Part shown: piece after piece, positions 51,208-61,475 of the stretch
Numbering within the stretch: position 1 is the first letter of the stretch
Layout: every line of letters starts with the position of its first letter
Assembly: GCF_000091325.1 (NCBI RefSeq)
Contig: NC_014012.1
Coordinates: forward strand, 3,803,685 to 3,867,684
DNA: 64,000 nt
Reading direction: 5' to 3'
Source: Shewanella violacea DSS12
Lineage (GTDB): Bacteria; Pseudomonadota; Gammaproteobacteria; Enterobacterales; Shewanellaceae
The notes under the pieces: model-generated
Databases searched by the model: none
Seen by the model: only the letters and a program-made list of their open reading frames with translations
Told to the model about the DNA's origin: nothing
Position numbers and translations under genes: made by a program

Positions 51208-52248
51208 ATGCGAGTCTATCCAGATCAACTTCTTAAGAATCTCTCTCCACTGAAACAGTGTTACCTCATATTCGGTGACGATCCTTGGCTATGCGAAACC
51301 AGTCGCAGTCAGATATATCAGCAGGCTAAGAGCCAAGGATTCGAGGAGAAAATCCAATTAAGCCAGGAAAGCGGGTTTAACTGGAATGAATTAGTCGATC
51401 AATGGCAAGCCATGAGCCTGTTTTCCAGCCGCAGAGTGATCGAATTGACCTTACCCCAAGCCAAACCGGGGGCCGAGGGCGGCACAATATTTCAAAGCTT
51501 GATGCAGATGGCTAATCCTGATGTGCTATTGATTATCACAGGACCTAAGCTAGCAGCTGAGCAAACTAAGAGTAAATGGTTTAAAACCTTAGATAGCCAA
51601 GGAATATATGTTCCCTGCATGACTCCTGAAGGTTCTCAATTTCAGCGTTGGTTAGATAATCGAATCCAACACTTTGCTCTGAACCTGACTCGTGATGCTA
51701 AAGATATGCTCTTCAGCCTCTATGAAGGGAATTTACTCGCAGCGGATCAATCACTGCAGCTACTACAATTATTGAGCCCTAATGAGCAGATTGATAGCCC
51801 TGAGCTGAGCCGTTACTTCGAAGACCAATCTCGTTTTAGCGTATTTCAACTCACTGACGCCATGCTCAATAATAGTCAAGACAAGGCTCAACATATGCTC
51901 TCGCAATTGAAAGGCGAAGGCGTTGCCATGCCGATTATCTTATGGGGAATTTTCAAGGAACTGGCCATTCTTTTACAGTTAAAGTCGGCTCTCGAGATCC
52001 GCGAACCTTTACAACCTCTCTGGGGCAAATTACGCATATGGGACAAACGAAAACCCTTCTATCTAGCCGCCTTAAATAGACTATCCCTGTTGCAGATCGA
52101 GACCTTACTCGCCAGTGCCTCTGATATAGAGTTAAAGCTTAAACAACAAGGTATAGAAGATTGGACCGGTGTGAGTCACCTGAGCTTACTGTTCGATCCT
52201 AAAGCCCATGCTGCCTTGTCTCATATTCAACTAAACGACAGAGGCTAA
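51208..52248 (+). CDS. holA: DNA polymerase III delta subunit
   Basis: HolA is the clamp-loader subunit that opens the beta sliding clamp. The 346-residue protein starts MRVYPDQLLKNLSPLKQCYLI; the ATG 51208 is used instead of TTG 51205. The conserved segments LIFGDDPWLCETSR and ALNRLSLLQIETLLASASDIEL are at the expected places. It is followed by nadD after eight bases. Confidence 0.94.
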   Translation: MRVYPDQLLKNLSPLKQCYLIFGDDPWLCETSRSQIYQQAKSQGFEEKIQLSQESGFNWNELVDQWQAMSLFSSRRVIELTLPQAKPGAEGGTIFQSLMQMANPDVLLIITGPKLAAEQTKSKWFKTLDSQGIYVPCMTPEGSQFQRWLDNRIQHFALNLTRDAKDMLFSLYEGNLLAADQSLQLLQLLSPNEQIDSPELSRYFEDQSRFSVFQLTDAMLNNSQDKAQHMLSQLKGEGVAMPIILWGIFKELAILLQLKSALEIREPLQPLWGKLRIWDKRKPFYLAALNRLSLLQIETLLASASDIELKLKQQGIEDWTGVSHLSLLFDPKAHAALSHIQLNDRG

Positions 52249-52255
52249 ACTCACG

Positions 52256-52891
52256 ATGCGGATTGGGATATTGGGCGGCACATTTGACCCTATTCATTTT
52301 GGACATATTCGCCCCGCCCTCGAGATCAAGTCGCAGTTGCAACTCGATAGTGTCTGGCTTATGCCCAACCACATCCCTCCCCATAAAAAATCTACAGTTG
52401 TGAGTACCGAGCAGCGACTGGCCATGGTCGATTTGATCTGCCATGAGTACAGCGAATTTGAGTTATGCGATATTGAAGCCCGCCGCTCCGGTCCCTCCTA
52501 CCTTCTCACGACTTTAGAAGAGCTTCATAAGCGATATCCAGAGCACGAGTTTTTTTTCTTAATCGGTACAGACTCTTTAGTCTCATTGCCCACTTGGCAT
52601 CATTGGCTATCTCTATTTAACCTGTGCCATTTTGTTGTTTCCCCACGAAACGGCTGGCAGCTCACCTCAGAGATGCCCATATTTAAGCAATATGAACAAA
52701 GATTAACGAGTATCGGCCAGCACAAGGCCCAGAAATCGGGTCTGATATTCCAAGTCAATATAACCCCACAAGCATACTCTTCGACTCAAATTAGACAGCA
52801 ACTAGCTCAAGGTATAAGCCAGTCAGAAGCAGTTCCAAGCCAAGTACTTAAATTTATCACTGAAAAAAACCTGTACCAAACACCAACTTAA
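52256..52891 (+). CDS. nadD: Nicotinate-nucleotide adenylyltransferase
   Basis: NadD makes deamido-NAD from nicotinate mononucleotide and ATP. The 211-residue protein has the nucleotidyltransferase motif GILGGTFDPIHFGHIRPAL (HxGH type) at its start and YSSTQIRQQLAQG (SSTxIR) near its end. It is in the conserved holA-nadD-rsfS-rlmH order. Confidence 0.96.
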   Translation: MRIGILGGTFDPIHFGHIRPALEIKSQLQLDSVWLMPNHIPPHKKSTVVSTEQRLAMVDLICHEYSEFELCDIEARRSGPSYLLTTLEELHKRYPEHEFFFLIGTDSLVSLPTWHHWLSLFNLCHFVVSPRNGWQLTSEMPIFKQYEQRLTSIGQHKAQKSGLIFQVNITPQAYSSTQIRQQLAQGISQSEAVPSQVLKFITEKNLYQTPT

Positions 52892-52995
52892 TCCAGAACA
52901 TCAATGATTACTTAGGTTAATTGTCCCTGCGCATCCTCAATGCTCGTATAACCTGTTATACTCCTGCGCTGTCAAAAATTTTTAAGGAATTACGC

Positions 52996-53325
52996 GTGGA
53001 AAGCGCCGAGCTAAAGCAATTTGTAATCGATAAAATCGAAGATTTAAAAGCCAAAGATATAGTCACCTTAGCGGTAGCCGAACAATCGAACATGACAGAT
53101 TACATGGTCGTTTGCTCCGGAACATCTAAGACTCACGTAAAGGCAATAGCAGAGAATGTTGTCCTTGAATGTAAGCGTGCTGGCTTGTCTATCATTGGCG
53201 TCGAAGGCCGTGAAAGCAGCGAATGGGTCCTGGTCGATCTGGGTGATGTGATCTTACACGTCATGCAAGATAAGACTCGTGATTTCTATGAGCTTGAGAA
53301 GCTCTGGTCAGCAAAGCCAGCTTAA
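52996..53325 (+). CDS. rsfS: Ribosome silencing factor RsfS
   Basis: RsfS binds ribosomal protein L14 and blocks subunit joining when nutrients are short. The GTG at 52996 gives a typical 109-residue protein, with AAGGA 7 bases upstream; the longer frame from 52921 adds 25 unrelated residues. Conserved segments are [22 protein letters not shown] and [13 protein letters not shown]. The gene overlaps rlmH by one base (TAATG). Confidence 0.95.
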   Translation: MESAELKQFVIDKIEDLKAKDIVTLAVAEQSNMTDYMVVCSGTSKTHVKAIAENVVLECKRAGLSIIGVEGRESSEWVLVDLGDVILHVMQDKTRDFYELEKLWSAKPA

Positions 53326-53795
53326 TGAAATTACAGTTAGTCGCGGTCGGCACTCGTATGCCGGATTGGGTGACCACAGGCTTTGGGGAATATCAACGTA
53401 GATTCCCCAGAGACATGGCACTCGAGTTGGTGGAGATCCCCGCAGGGAAAAGAGGCAAAAATGCCGATATAGCACGCATTCTTCATAAAGAAGGCGAGTT
53501 AATGTTGGCTGCCATTCCTAAGGGCAATCATATTGTCAGTTTAGATCTCCCAGGCAAGACCTGGAACACCCCAGAACTGGCTTCGCAAATGACTCGTTGG
53601 CAACTAGACGGAAGAGATGTCAGCCTGCTTATTGGTGGCCCTGAAGGCTTATCACCATCATGTAAACAAGCAGCCTCTCAGAGTTGGTGTCTGTCAGCCT
53701 TGACGCTGCCCCATCCCCTAGTAAGAATTGTGGTTGCAGAGAGCCTCTATCGAGCATGGAGCGTTAATAACAATCATCCATACCATAGAGAGTAG
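53325..53795 (+). CDS. rlmH: 23S rRNA pseudouridine-1915 N3-methyltransferase RlmH
   Basis: The 156-residue SPOUT-family protein methylates pseudouridine 1915 of 23S rRNA with S-adenosylmethionine. The knot motifs [13 protein letters not shown] ([14 protein letters not shown]) and [20 protein letters not shown] are clear, and it ends with NNHPYHRE as usual. It is coupled to rsfS by the TAATG overlap. Confidence 0.97.
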   Translation: MKLQLVAVGTRMPDWVTTGFGEYQRRFPRDMALELVEIPAGKRGKNADIARILHKEGELMLAAIPKGNHIVSLDLPGKTWNTPELASQMTRWQLDGRDVSLLIGGPEGLSPSCKQAASQSWCLSALTLPHPLVRIVVAESLYRAWSVNNNHPYHRE

Positions 53796-53881
53796 TAACA
53801 CTTTACGCCCTCACTAAGCTGTATTGATTAAGGGACCAGGCTATGTGCCAACTGCTGATAGCTAAGCTGGAGAAACTGTAA

Positions 53882-55738
53882 GTGGCACTAAGAAAGCGGG
53901 TAACCATGCATGATCACGCTGCCGAGGCTGCGCTTTTCAAACGAAGAGCCTTGTTCACTTTCGTCTGCGTGACTATTTTATTAGCTATATTGCTGACCAA
54001 TTTATACCACCTTCAGATCACCTCCTACAAAGATTATGAAACTCGCTCCAACGACAACCGTATCCGAGTAGTACCCGTTGCCCCTAGCAGAGGCTTAATT
54101 TACGATCGAAATGGTGTTCTGCTCGCCGAGAATCAGCCTTTCTATTCCCTTGAGTTAATCCCAGAGAAAGTAAAAGACATCCCCGAGACCTTGATTGAGC
54201 TCAGTCGAGTGATCCCGATATCTGCCGATGAACAGGAAGATTTCATCAAGTCCCTCAAGCACCATAGACGTTTTAAACCCTTAACTCTGAAGAACCGATT
54301 GACCGAAGAGCAGGTTGCCCTGTTTAGTGTCAATCAGCACAAATACCCCGGAATAACGGTTGTCGCGGGCCTTAAACGCTATTATCCCTATAGTGAACTA
54401 TTGACTCATGCCCTAGGATACGTAGGCAGAATTAACGACCGTGATAAGAGTGCCCTACAACGCAGCGAACAGTGGAAAGATTACGCGGGCACTAAAGATA
54501 TCGGCAAACTAGGAATAGAAAAGTACTACGAGAGGCTGCTCCACGGGAAACCAGGCCATCTCGAAGAGGAGGTCAATAACCGTGGCCGCACCATTCGAAC
54601 CCTAAAATCCGTAGCACCAGAGCCAGGCCAAGACATCTATCTGACCTTAGATCTAGAATTACAACGAAAAGCCGTGGAACTTTTAAATGGCAGAAGGGGT
54701 TCTGTGGTCGCTATAGATCCCCGTGACGGAGGTATCTTGGCCCTAGTATCTAGCCCAAGTTACGATCCTAATCTGTTTGTTCACGGTATTAGCAGTAAAG
54801 CCTATGGCAAACTTCTTAACTCTAGCGCCCGCCCCTTGATTAACCGAGCAACTCAGGGACAATATGCGCCGGCATCCACGGTCAAGCCTCTGCTTGCCTT
54901 ACTCGGTTTAGATGAAAAAATTGTCACCTCTAAGACCCGGGTCTGGGACCCAGGTTTTTGGCAAATCCCAGGTGTGAAACACAAATACCGTGACTGGCAA
55001 CGCTGGGGCCATGGTTGGGTAGACGTCAAAGCCGCTTTAATCCACTCATGTGATACTTACTTTTATGATCTGGCTTACAAGACAGGCGTTAATAAGATTG
55101 CCCAGTTTATGGGACCTTTCGGTTTCGGCGAACGTACCGGTGTCGATATCTCCGAAGAATCTGCTGGTATAATGCCATCCAAAGACTGGAAGCGCCTAAG
55201 ATACAATCAACCTTGGTACATAGGCGATACTATATCTGTAGGGATCGGACAGGGATATTGGACAGCTACCCCGTTACAACTCGCCAATGCGACAGCTATT
55301 CTCGCCGCAAAAGGTAGACGCTTCACACCACATTTTCTTAAGTCGGTCAAAAACGATTCGACTCAGATAGACAGCTCCGACAATGAACTGCCCCCTATAA
55401 AACTCAATATGCCCGAGAATTGGGACATAGTTACTGAGGCCATGCGAGATACGGCCCATAAGAAGCGATTCAAAGATTCGCCCTACACTGCCGCTATGAA
55501 GACAGGTACGGCTCAAGTCATAGGTGTGGCCCAAGATACTCGGTATGATGCCAGTGCTATCAAGGAGCATTTTCGTGACAATGCCTTAACCATTGCCTAC
55601 GCCCCCTTCGAAGCGCCTAAAATTGTGGTTGCTGTGGTGCTTGAAAATGCTGGCTGGGGTGGCGTTAATGCTGGCCCGGTGGCCAAATCATTACTCGATG
55701 AATATATGTTACGGGACACAGTGGAGTCACTCAAATGA
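53882..55738 (+). CDS. mrdA: Penicillin-binding protein 2 (MrdA)
   Basis: PBP2 is the transpeptidase of the elongasome. The 618-residue protein has an N-terminal membrane helix (about residues 24-44), a dimerisation/pedestal domain, and the transpeptidase domain with APASTVKPLL (catalytic SxxK), SCD and KTGTAQ. The start is GTG 53882; a downstream ATG at 53906 is an alternative. The stop overlaps rodA by four bases (ATGA), its SEDS partner. Confidence 0.95.
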   Translation: MALRKRVTMHDHAAEAALFKRRALFTFVCVTILLAILLTNLYHLQITSYKDYETRSNDNRIRVVPVAPSRGLIYDRNGVLLAENQPFYSLELIPEKVKDIPETLIELSRVIPISADEQEDFIKSLKHHRRFKPLTLKNRLTEEQVALFSVNQHKYPGITVVAGLKRYYPYSELLTHALGYVGRINDRDKSALQRSEQWKDYAGTKDIGKLGIEKYYERLLHGKPGHLEEEVNNRGRTIRTLKSVAPEPGQDIYLTLDLELQRKAVELLNGRRGSVVAIDPRDGGILALVSSPSYDPNLFVHGISSKAYGKLLNSSARPLINRATQGQYAPASTVKPLLALLGLDEKIVTSKTRVWDPGFWQIPGVKHKYRDWQRWGHGWVDVKAALIHSCDTYFYDLAYKTGVNKIAQFMGPFGFGERTGVDISEESAGIMPSKDWKRLRYNQPWYIGDTISVGIGQGYWTATPLQLANATAILAAKGRRFTPHFLKSVKNDSTQIDSSDNELPPIKLNMPENWDIVTEAMRDTAHKKRFKDSPYTAAMKTGTAQVIGVAQDTRYDASAIKEHFRDNALTIAYAPFEAPKIVVAVVLENAGWGGVNAGPVAKSLLDEYMLRDTVESLK

Positions 55739-56841
55739 GTACGCAGAATCATCGCCCCAATATCTGGCAAAGGTTCCATATCGATCTTCCTTTGCTACTG
55801 GGACTGTTAGCCTTGATGGTATATGGTCTATTCGTCATCTATTCCTCTGGCGGAGAAGACTTAGCCCTGCTTGAGCGTCAACTAGTGCGTATGTGCCTTG
55901 CACTAGTTGCCATGTTTACCATGGCTCAGATCAATCCTGAAGTACTGCGACGCTGGGCGTTCCCTATCTATATTACCGGAATCATCTTACTCCTAGGAGT
56001 GAACTTTTTCGGTGAAATAAACAAGGGAGCACAGAGATGGCTGAACTTAGGTTTTATGGAGTTTCAACCGTCAGAACTCATTAAATTAGTCTTTCCCATC
56101 ACCATGGCCTGGTACATCAGTAAGTTTCCCTTACCCCCCAAGAAACGCTACTTAGCTGGCGCCGGGGTGCTCTTACTGATCCCTACCTTACTGATCGCAA
56201 AACAGCCGGATCTCGGCACCTCAATTTTGGTAGCCGCTTCTGGGATATTTGTATTATTCCTTTCGGGCATGAGCTGGGCAATCGTTGGCAGTTTTATTGG
56301 CGGAGTCTTGGCCATGCTGCCAGTACTTTGGTTCTTCCTGATGCACGACTATCAAAGAACCCGAGTCCTGACCCTGCTCGACCCAGAGAAAGATCCCCTG
56401 GGTGCGGGTTACCATATAATTCAATCTAAAATAGCCATAGGATCTGGGGGGATGTGGGGCAAAGGCTGGCTCGACGGCACTCAATCTCAACTGGAGTTTC
56501 TACCCGAACGTCATACAGACTTCATCTTTGCCGTCATAGGTGAGGAGTTTGGCCTGATAGGCAGCATAGTCTTATTAAGCCTATATCTTTACGTCATCGG
56601 CAGAGGACTTATTATCGCTTCTCGGGCTCAAACGAGTTTCGCCCGTTTGCTCGCTGGCAGTATAACCTTAACCTTCTTCGTCTACATCTTCGTCAACATA
56701 GGCATGGTTTCAGGAATTTTACCTGTTGTAGGTGTGCCTCTACCGTTAATCAGTTATGGGGGAACCTCGATGATCACCCTAATGACAGGCTTCGGTATAT
56801 TGATGAGTATTCACACTCATAGACGATTTATCGATAGGTAA
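55735..56841 (+). CDS. mrdB: Rod-shape SEDS glycosyltransferase RodA
   Basis: RodA polymerises peptidoglycan glycan strands together with PBP2. The 368-residue protein has about ten membrane helices and the SEDS segments KGAQRWLNLGFMEFQPSEL and FLPERHTDFIFAVIGEEFGL. The end PLISYGGTSMITLMTGFGIL is typical. It is translationally coupled to mrdA. Confidence 0.96.
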   Translation: MSTQNHRPNIWQRFHIDLPLLLGLLALMVYGLFVIYSSGGEDLALLERQLVRMCLALVAMFTMAQINPEVLRRWAFPIYITGIILLLGVNFFGEINKGAQRWLNLGFMEFQPSELIKLVFPITMAWYISKFPLPPKKRYLAGAGVLLLIPTLLIAKQPDLGTSILVAASGIFVLFLSGMSWAIVGSFIGGVLAMLPVLWFFLMHDYQRTRVLTLLDPEKDPLGAGYHIIQSKIAIGSGGMWGKGWLDGTQSQLEFLPERHTDFIFAVIGEEFGLIGSIVLLSLYLYVIGRGLIIASRAQTSFARLLAGSITLTFFVYIFVNIGMVSGILPVVGVPLPLISYGGTSMITLMTGFGILMSIHTHRRFIDR

Positions 56842-57015
56842 ATCCACAGGACGAAATCAAGAATCTAGCGTGTTATTACCAGTGAAGAGCTTATTGGTTT
56901 AACGCGCTAGTTAATACTTAATAAATTAAGACAGAATTAAAGAAACGAACCTAGGTTACTCAATAGTCTTAGCGATATTACCCACAGCATTTTCCAGATA
57001 CAGGGACCGGTTTCA

Positions 57016-58026
57016 GTGAATATTAAACACAAAATTCTTGCTAGCTTACTCATAACATCATTTTCCATCTCGGCCACGGCAAGTACATCTACAGCCATCG
57101 ACGATTCCAATGTTGCATCATTAAAAACTGAATTTATGCAGACTCAGAAAGCTTTGGGCTTCACGGAGAAAGAAGTTCAACAGTTTCTCGATAAGGCTAA
57201 TTATAATCAAGGTGTTATCGATGCAATGACTAGACCATGGGAAGCAAAGCCCTGGCATCAGTATTACCCTATATTTCTTACCGATAAGCGGCTTAATGCC
57301 GGTGTAGCCTTCTGGAAAAAGCATGAGGCTACCGTAAAGCGTGCCGCTAAAGAGTTCGGAGTGGATCCTGAAATAATCATCGCTATCATAGGTATCGAAA
57401 CCTTCTATGGCGGTTACATGGGCAACTATCCTGTGGTAGATGCCCTGTATACCTTAGGTTTTTACTACCCAGCGAGAGCCACATTTTTCAGAAAAGAGTT
57501 AAGTAACTTACAAACCCTGATAGAAGATGAAAAGCTAGATATTAATAATCTTAAGGGTTCTTACGCCGGTGCCATGGGTTTCGGACAGTTTATTCCTTCG
57601 AGTTACCGTCATTATTCTGTGGATTTTGATCATGATGGACGCAGAGACCTGCTCAATAGCCCAGTTGATGCCATAGGTAGCGTAGCGAACTATTTCCATC
57701 AACACGGCTGGCAAGCCGGAGCTCCTGTAGCCCTGCCTCTCACGGTAACTGGCGAGTTCCCTGCGGATGTTAAGATCTGGAGTGGTGAAAAACTTAACTA
57801 CAAGATATCCGACATCTTGTCTCCTTCTGTATCATTAGCCGAATCAATCGATCTTGATATCTCACAACCCGCTTTGGTGGTGAACTTGGAACAGCAGGAT
57901 AAACATGAATACTGGTTAGGTTTGAAGAACTTCTATGTGATCACTCGTTATAACCGCAGCCCCTTGTATGCCATGGCGGTCTATCAATTCAGTCAGCAGT
58001 TAAAACATGCCCATGACGGCCATTAA
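57016..58026 (+). CDS. mltB: Lytic murein transglycosylase B
   Basis: MltB cleaves peptidoglycan glycan strands with formation of 1,6-anhydromuramic acid. The 336-residue protein starts at GTG 57016 with a signal peptide (ILASLLITSFSISATA) that lacks a lipobox Cys, so it is probably periplasmic rather than lipidated. The catalytic Glu is expected in AIIGIETFYGGYMGNYPV; GAMGFGQFIPSSYRHYSVDFDHDG follows. It lies upstream of rlpA, in the same orientation. Confidence 0.93.
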   Translation: MNIKHKILASLLITSFSISATASTSTAIDDSNVASLKTEFMQTQKALGFTEKEVQQFLDKANYNQGVIDAMTRPWEAKPWHQYYPIFLTDKRLNAGVAFWKKHEATVKRAAKEFGVDPEIIIAIIGIETFYGGYMGNYPVVDALYTLGFYYPARATFFRKELSNLQTLIEDEKLDINNLKGSYAGAMGFGQFIPSSYRHYSVDFDHDGRRDLLNSPVDAIGSVANYFHQHGWQAGAPVALPLTVTGEFPADVKIWSGEKLNYKISDILSPSVSLAESIDLDISQPALVVNLEQQDKHEYWLGLKNFYVITRYNRSPLYAMAVYQFSQQLKHAHDGH

Positions 58027-58080
58027 ATGCTCGCCAGTACAACTGGCAATCTTTGTCCCTTCAGTCAGGAACTGGAAAGT

Positions 58081-58929
58081 ATGACGATCAATATTAAATT
58101 TGCCAGGATAGCTTCACTCCTGCTAGCCCTCATGCTAACAGCGTGTTCAAGCTCAGATAGTCTAGATAATGCCAATAGTGCAGCTAACAATAGTGCAAAT
58201 AATCCCAATAGCGGACGCTACAAGCTTAAAAATGACAGAGCACCAACCAGTACACCGGACATATCTAAGGTTGAAAACGCTCGTCCTAAATATGAGCCCT
58301 ATAGCCGTGGCGGTAACAAGAGTAATTACAAGGTTTTAGGTAAAACGTATCAAGTTCTAAATTCAGGAAAAGGATTTGTACAGACTGGCTACGCATCATG
58401 GTACGGCTCTAAATTTCATGGCCATCTTACCTCGAATGGCGAAACCTATGACATGTACTCAATGTCGGCAGCACATAAATCTTTACCTCTGCCGAGTTAT
58501 GTCAGAGTGACTAATCTCAAGAACAACAAACAGGTGATTGTTAGGGTTAATGACAGAGGCCCTTTCCACACAAGCCGAATCATAGATCTCTCCTATGCGG
58601 CGGCCCATAAGTTAGACATGCTTAAAAATGGCACAGCCTATGTCAAAATTGAAGTGATATACATTGAGAGTCCTGAGTCAGTCGCCTTGGCTGAACTCAA
58701 ACACACTGAGCTCCACTATATCCAGGTCCTGGCATCCTCTGACAAGAGTAAGCTAGATAAACTATCGAGAGAACTGGAGATCAAATACAAGGTGAAGACA
58801 AGAATATTATCTGCCAATAATCTGTATAAATTACAATTGGGGCCCATAGGGCAGATACAGATAGCAACTAAATTGAACCAACAATTGAAAATCAATGGTT
58901 ATCCCCAGAGCTATCTGGTCACACGTTAG
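58081..58929 (+). CDS. rlpA: Septal-ring lytic transglycosylase RlpA
   Basis: RlpA is a lipoprotein that cleaves denuded glycan strands at the septum. ATG 58081, with AGGAACTGGAAAG upstream, gives a lipoprotein signal with lipobox LMLTAC; a longer frame from 58027 would bury it. A double-psi beta-barrel domain follows (GYASWYGSKFHGHLTSNGE, VRVNDRGPFHTSRIIDLSY), then a C-terminal SPOR domain (YIQVLASSDKSKLDKL). The order rlpA-dacA-ybeD-lipB-lipA is conserved. Confidence 0.94.
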   Translation: MTINIKFARIASLLLALMLTACSSSDSLDNANSAANNSANNPNSGRYKLKNDRAPTSTPDISKVENARPKYEPYSRGGNKSNYKVLGKTYQVLNSGKGFVQTGYASWYGSKFHGHLTSNGETYDMYSMSAAHKSLPLPSYVRVTNLKNNKQVIVRVNDRGPFHTSRIIDLSYAAAHKLDMLKNGTAYVKIEVIYIESPESVALAELKHTELHYIQVLASSDKSKLDKLSRELEIKYKVKTRILSANNLYKLQLGPIGQIQIATKLNQQLKINGYPQSYLVTR

Positions 58930-59075
58930 TCATTGATTTTGATTGTCTAAGAACTCTGTAAATAGGAGTAAGTCATTGCCCCTATTTACAGAAGATTAAT
59001 GAAGCTTCACTGAATTAGCAGGTCGACTAGTGATATACTGCGACCAATTTCTCTTTCCAATTTTAACCAAATAAG

Positions 59076-60263
59076 ATGTGCCTTGTTGATATGAAAATTT
59101 TAAATCGCCCATTAAAAACACTTATTCTTGCGACTACTGTCGTGTGCTCATCCACCTATGCAGCACCAATCGTTACGCCAATTGCACCAACTGTTGCAGC
59201 TAAAGCCTATGTTTTAATGGACTTCAACACAGGGCAAATTATTACAGAAGAGAATGCTTACGAGAGCTTAAATCCGGCCAGCCTAACTAAGATGATGACC
59301 AGTTACGTCATTGGCCAAGAGATGAAAGCCGGTAATATCTCACCTGAAGATGAAGTAGTCGTCAGTAAGAAAGCCTGGTCAAAGAACTTTCCCGACTCGT
59401 CTAAAATGTTCATTGAAGTCGGTAAGCATGTCACAGTCGACGACTTAAACCACGGTATCATAATCCAGTCTGGTAACGACGCATGCGTCGCCATGGCCGA
59501 GCATATTGCCGGAACTGAAGATGGTTTCGTCGATCTGATGAACTCATGGGCAAAACAGCTGGGCATGAAAGACAGCCACTTCGAAAACGCTCACGGTCTG
59601 GATGCTACCAATCATAAGTCAACGGCCTATGATATGGCGATATTAGGCGCTGCACTTATCCGCGACGTTCCTAAAGAATATACTCTCTATAGCCAGAAAT
59701 CATTCACCTATAACGGTATCAAACAGTACAACCGTAACGGCCTGTTATGGGACAAGAGCATGAAGGTCGACGGTATAAAAACCGGCCATACATCTGGTGC
59801 AGGATATAACTTAGTTACATCAGCAACAAAAGACGGTATGCGTTTAGTTTCTGTGGTCATGGGCACTCGAAGTGAAAGTGCACGTAAAGCTGAAAGCAAA
59901 AAACTGCTAAACTATGGCTTCCGTTTCTTTGAAACTATTACTCCGTACAAGGCTGGCGATAGTTTTGTTTCACAAAAGATTTGGTACGGCGACAAAGAGT
60001 CTGTTGATTTAGGTGCTATTACAGATACACCTATCACTATCAGCCGTGGTCAGGCTAAAAACCTACAAGCCAACTTTGAGCTAACCAAAGAATTAACAGC
60101 ACCTATAGCAAAAGGCGAGACTGTTGGCCGTATCTACTTCCAGCTTAATGGTAAAGATATCGCTCAATTCCCACTAGTCACCCTACAAGAAGTCAATGAA
60201 GGTAGCTGGTTCAGTAAACTGATGGATTACTTTAAGCAGATGTTTGCAGGCTTGTTTAGCTAA
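59076..60263 (+). CDS. dacA: D-alanyl-D-alanine carboxypeptidase (PBP5/6)
   Basis: DacA removes the terminal D-alanine from peptidoglycan stem peptides in the periplasm. The catalytic motifs are NPASLTKMMTSYV (SxxK), QSGNDACVAM (SxN) and GIKTGHTSGAGYN (KTG). A signal peptide ends at STYA and the C-terminal amphipathic anchor is KLMDYFKQMFAGLFS. The first ATG is at 59076; an ATG at 59091 gives a tidier signal peptide, and neither has a strong ribosome site. It is followed by a terminator and ybeD. Confidence 0.95.
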   Translation: MCLVDMKILNRPLKTLILATTVVCSSTYAAPIVTPIAPTVAAKAYVLMDFNTGQIITEENAYESLNPASLTKMMTSYVIGQEMKAGNISPEDEVVVSKKAWSKNFPDSSKMFIEVGKHVTVDDLNHGIIIQSGNDACVAMAEHIAGTEDGFVDLMNSWAKQLGMKDSHFENAHGLDATNHKSTAYDMAILGAALIRDVPKEYTLYSQKSFTYNGIKQYNRNGLLWDKSMKVDGIKTGHTSGAGYNLVTSATKDGMRLVSVVMGTRSESARKAESKKLLNYGFRFFETITPYKAGDSFVSQKIWYGDKESVDLGAITDTPITISRGQAKNLQANFELTKELTAPIAKGETVGRIYFQLNGKDIAQFPLVTLQEVNEGSWFSKLMDYFKQMFAGLFS

Positions 60264-60285
60264 TCCCCAAGCTTAAATCGACCAT

Positions 60286-60317
60286 AAGAAGCCACCTTAG
60301 GGTGGCTTCTTTGTTTC
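60286..60317 (+). terminator. Terminator after dacA
   Basis: The perfect 11-bp stem AAGAAGCCACC / GGTGGCTTCTT with a TTAG loop and a following TT-G-TTT tail lies about 25 bases past the dacA stop. Confidence 0.9.
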
Positions 60318-60385
60318 AAGTTTCCCTTGAAATACGTATAATAAACTCCATATAGAGCCTATTACATCGGCAAGAGATTATAGAT

Positions 60386-60652
60386 ATGTTAGATACAAAA
60401 TTTGATGAATTGATGGAGTTCCCTACCTCATTCCCATTTAAAATCATTGGAGACGCCTGCGACACATTAGCAGACAAAGTCGTTGCGGTTGTTCAACAGC
60501 ATGTTCCTGGTGATTATGTACCAAGCACTAAGGTGTCGAGTAAGGGCACTTACAACTCGATCACCATTCGAGTGACGGTGCAAGATAAAGCACAGGTGGA
60601 GACTCTCTACATCGAGCTAGCCGCCATTGAAGGGGTTAAGCGCGTCTTATAA
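60386..60652 (+). CDS. ybeD: YbeD/DUF493-family protein
   Basis: The 88-residue protein has the family start [19 protein letters not shown] and the ferredoxin-like/ACT-type fold suggested by [13 protein letters not shown]. Its role is not established; it is conserved upstream of lipB, as here. The gene lies between the dacA terminator and the lipB promoter. Confidence 0.93.
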   Translation: MLDTKFDELMEFPTSFPFKIIGDACDTLADKVVAVVQQHVPGDYVPSTKVSSKGTYNSITIRVTVQDKAQVETLYIELAAIEGVKRVL

Positions 60653-60760
60653 CCTGCGTATAGATTTTCCTTTCAAATTTTTATGAGCAAATGACACTTG
60701 AAAAATCAGACTCATGTCGATTTCTTCAATATTACTCATCACCGATAAATGTGATCTAGC

Positions 60761-60788
60761 TTACATTTATCGGTTAGAGGGGTATAAT
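60761..60788 (+). promoter_or_regulatory. Candidate promoter of lipB-lipA
   Basis: TTACAT (60761-60766) and a perfect TATAAT (60783-60788) are separated by 16 bases. The TATAAT is 28 bases before the first lipB start codon. The -35 is imperfect. Confidence 0.55.
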
Positions 60789-60815
60789 ACCGCCATCATT
60801 GTTTAAGGGGAGAGG

Positions 60816-61475
60816 TTGCCCTTGTCTCAGAGCACGTTACACGTTAGATATCTTGGCCAACAAGATTACGAATCCGTATGGCACGCGATGCAAGATTATA
60901 CCGACAACCGGGATGAATCTAGTCCAGATCAACTTTGGATAGTGGAACACCCACCAGTGTTTACCCAAGGTCAAGCAGGCAAGAGTGAGCACATACTCAA
61001 TCCAGGTGATATTCCAGTCATACAAGTCGATCGAGGTGGTCAAGTCACTTATCACGGTCCAGGTCAGCTTGTGGCTTATCCTCTTATCAATATAAAAAGA
61101 CTTAAGATTGGTGTACGCCAGCTCGTCACAGATATTGAGAATAGCATAGTGCAGTTGCTTGAAAACTATCAAGTTAAGGCTTATGCAAAAGCCGATGCTC
61201 CGGGTGTTTATGTCGATGAACGTAAAATCGCATCCCTAGGCTTAAGGATCCGTAAGGGCTGTTCCTTTCACGGTTTAGCCCTTAATGTCGATATGGATAT
61301 GAGCCCGTTTCAACGAATTAACCCCTGTGGTTATGTCGGTTTAGAAATGGCGCAATGCAAGTCGTTAGGCGGACCTCAAACTGTCGAAGAGGCAGGAGAG
61401 CAACTCGTTAAAACATTTAGCCAGAACTTAGGCTATCAGAATCTAGTTCATCATCAAGGATTGTCAGAGTCATGA
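60816..61475 (+). CDS. lipB: Octanoyl-[ACP]:protein octanoyltransferase LipB
   Basis: LipB transfers octanoate from ACP to lipoyl domains of dehydrogenase complexes. The family motifs are [39 protein letters not shown] (catalytic Lys) and [11 protein letters not shown] (catalytic Cys). The start is TTG 60816 or TTG 60822; GGGGAGAGG lies just upstream and fits either. The stop overlaps lipA by four bases. Confidence 0.95.
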   Translation: MPLSQSTLHVRYLGQQDYESVWHAMQDYTDNRDESSPDQLWIVEHPPVFTQGQAGKSEHILNPGDIPVIQVDRGGQVTYHGPGQLVAYPLINIKRLKIGVRQLVTDIENSIVQLLENYQVKAYAKADAPGVYVDERKIASLGLRIRKGCSFHGLALNVDMDMSPFQRINPCGYVGLEMAQCKSLGGPQTVEEAGEQLVKTFSQNLGYQNLVHHQGLSES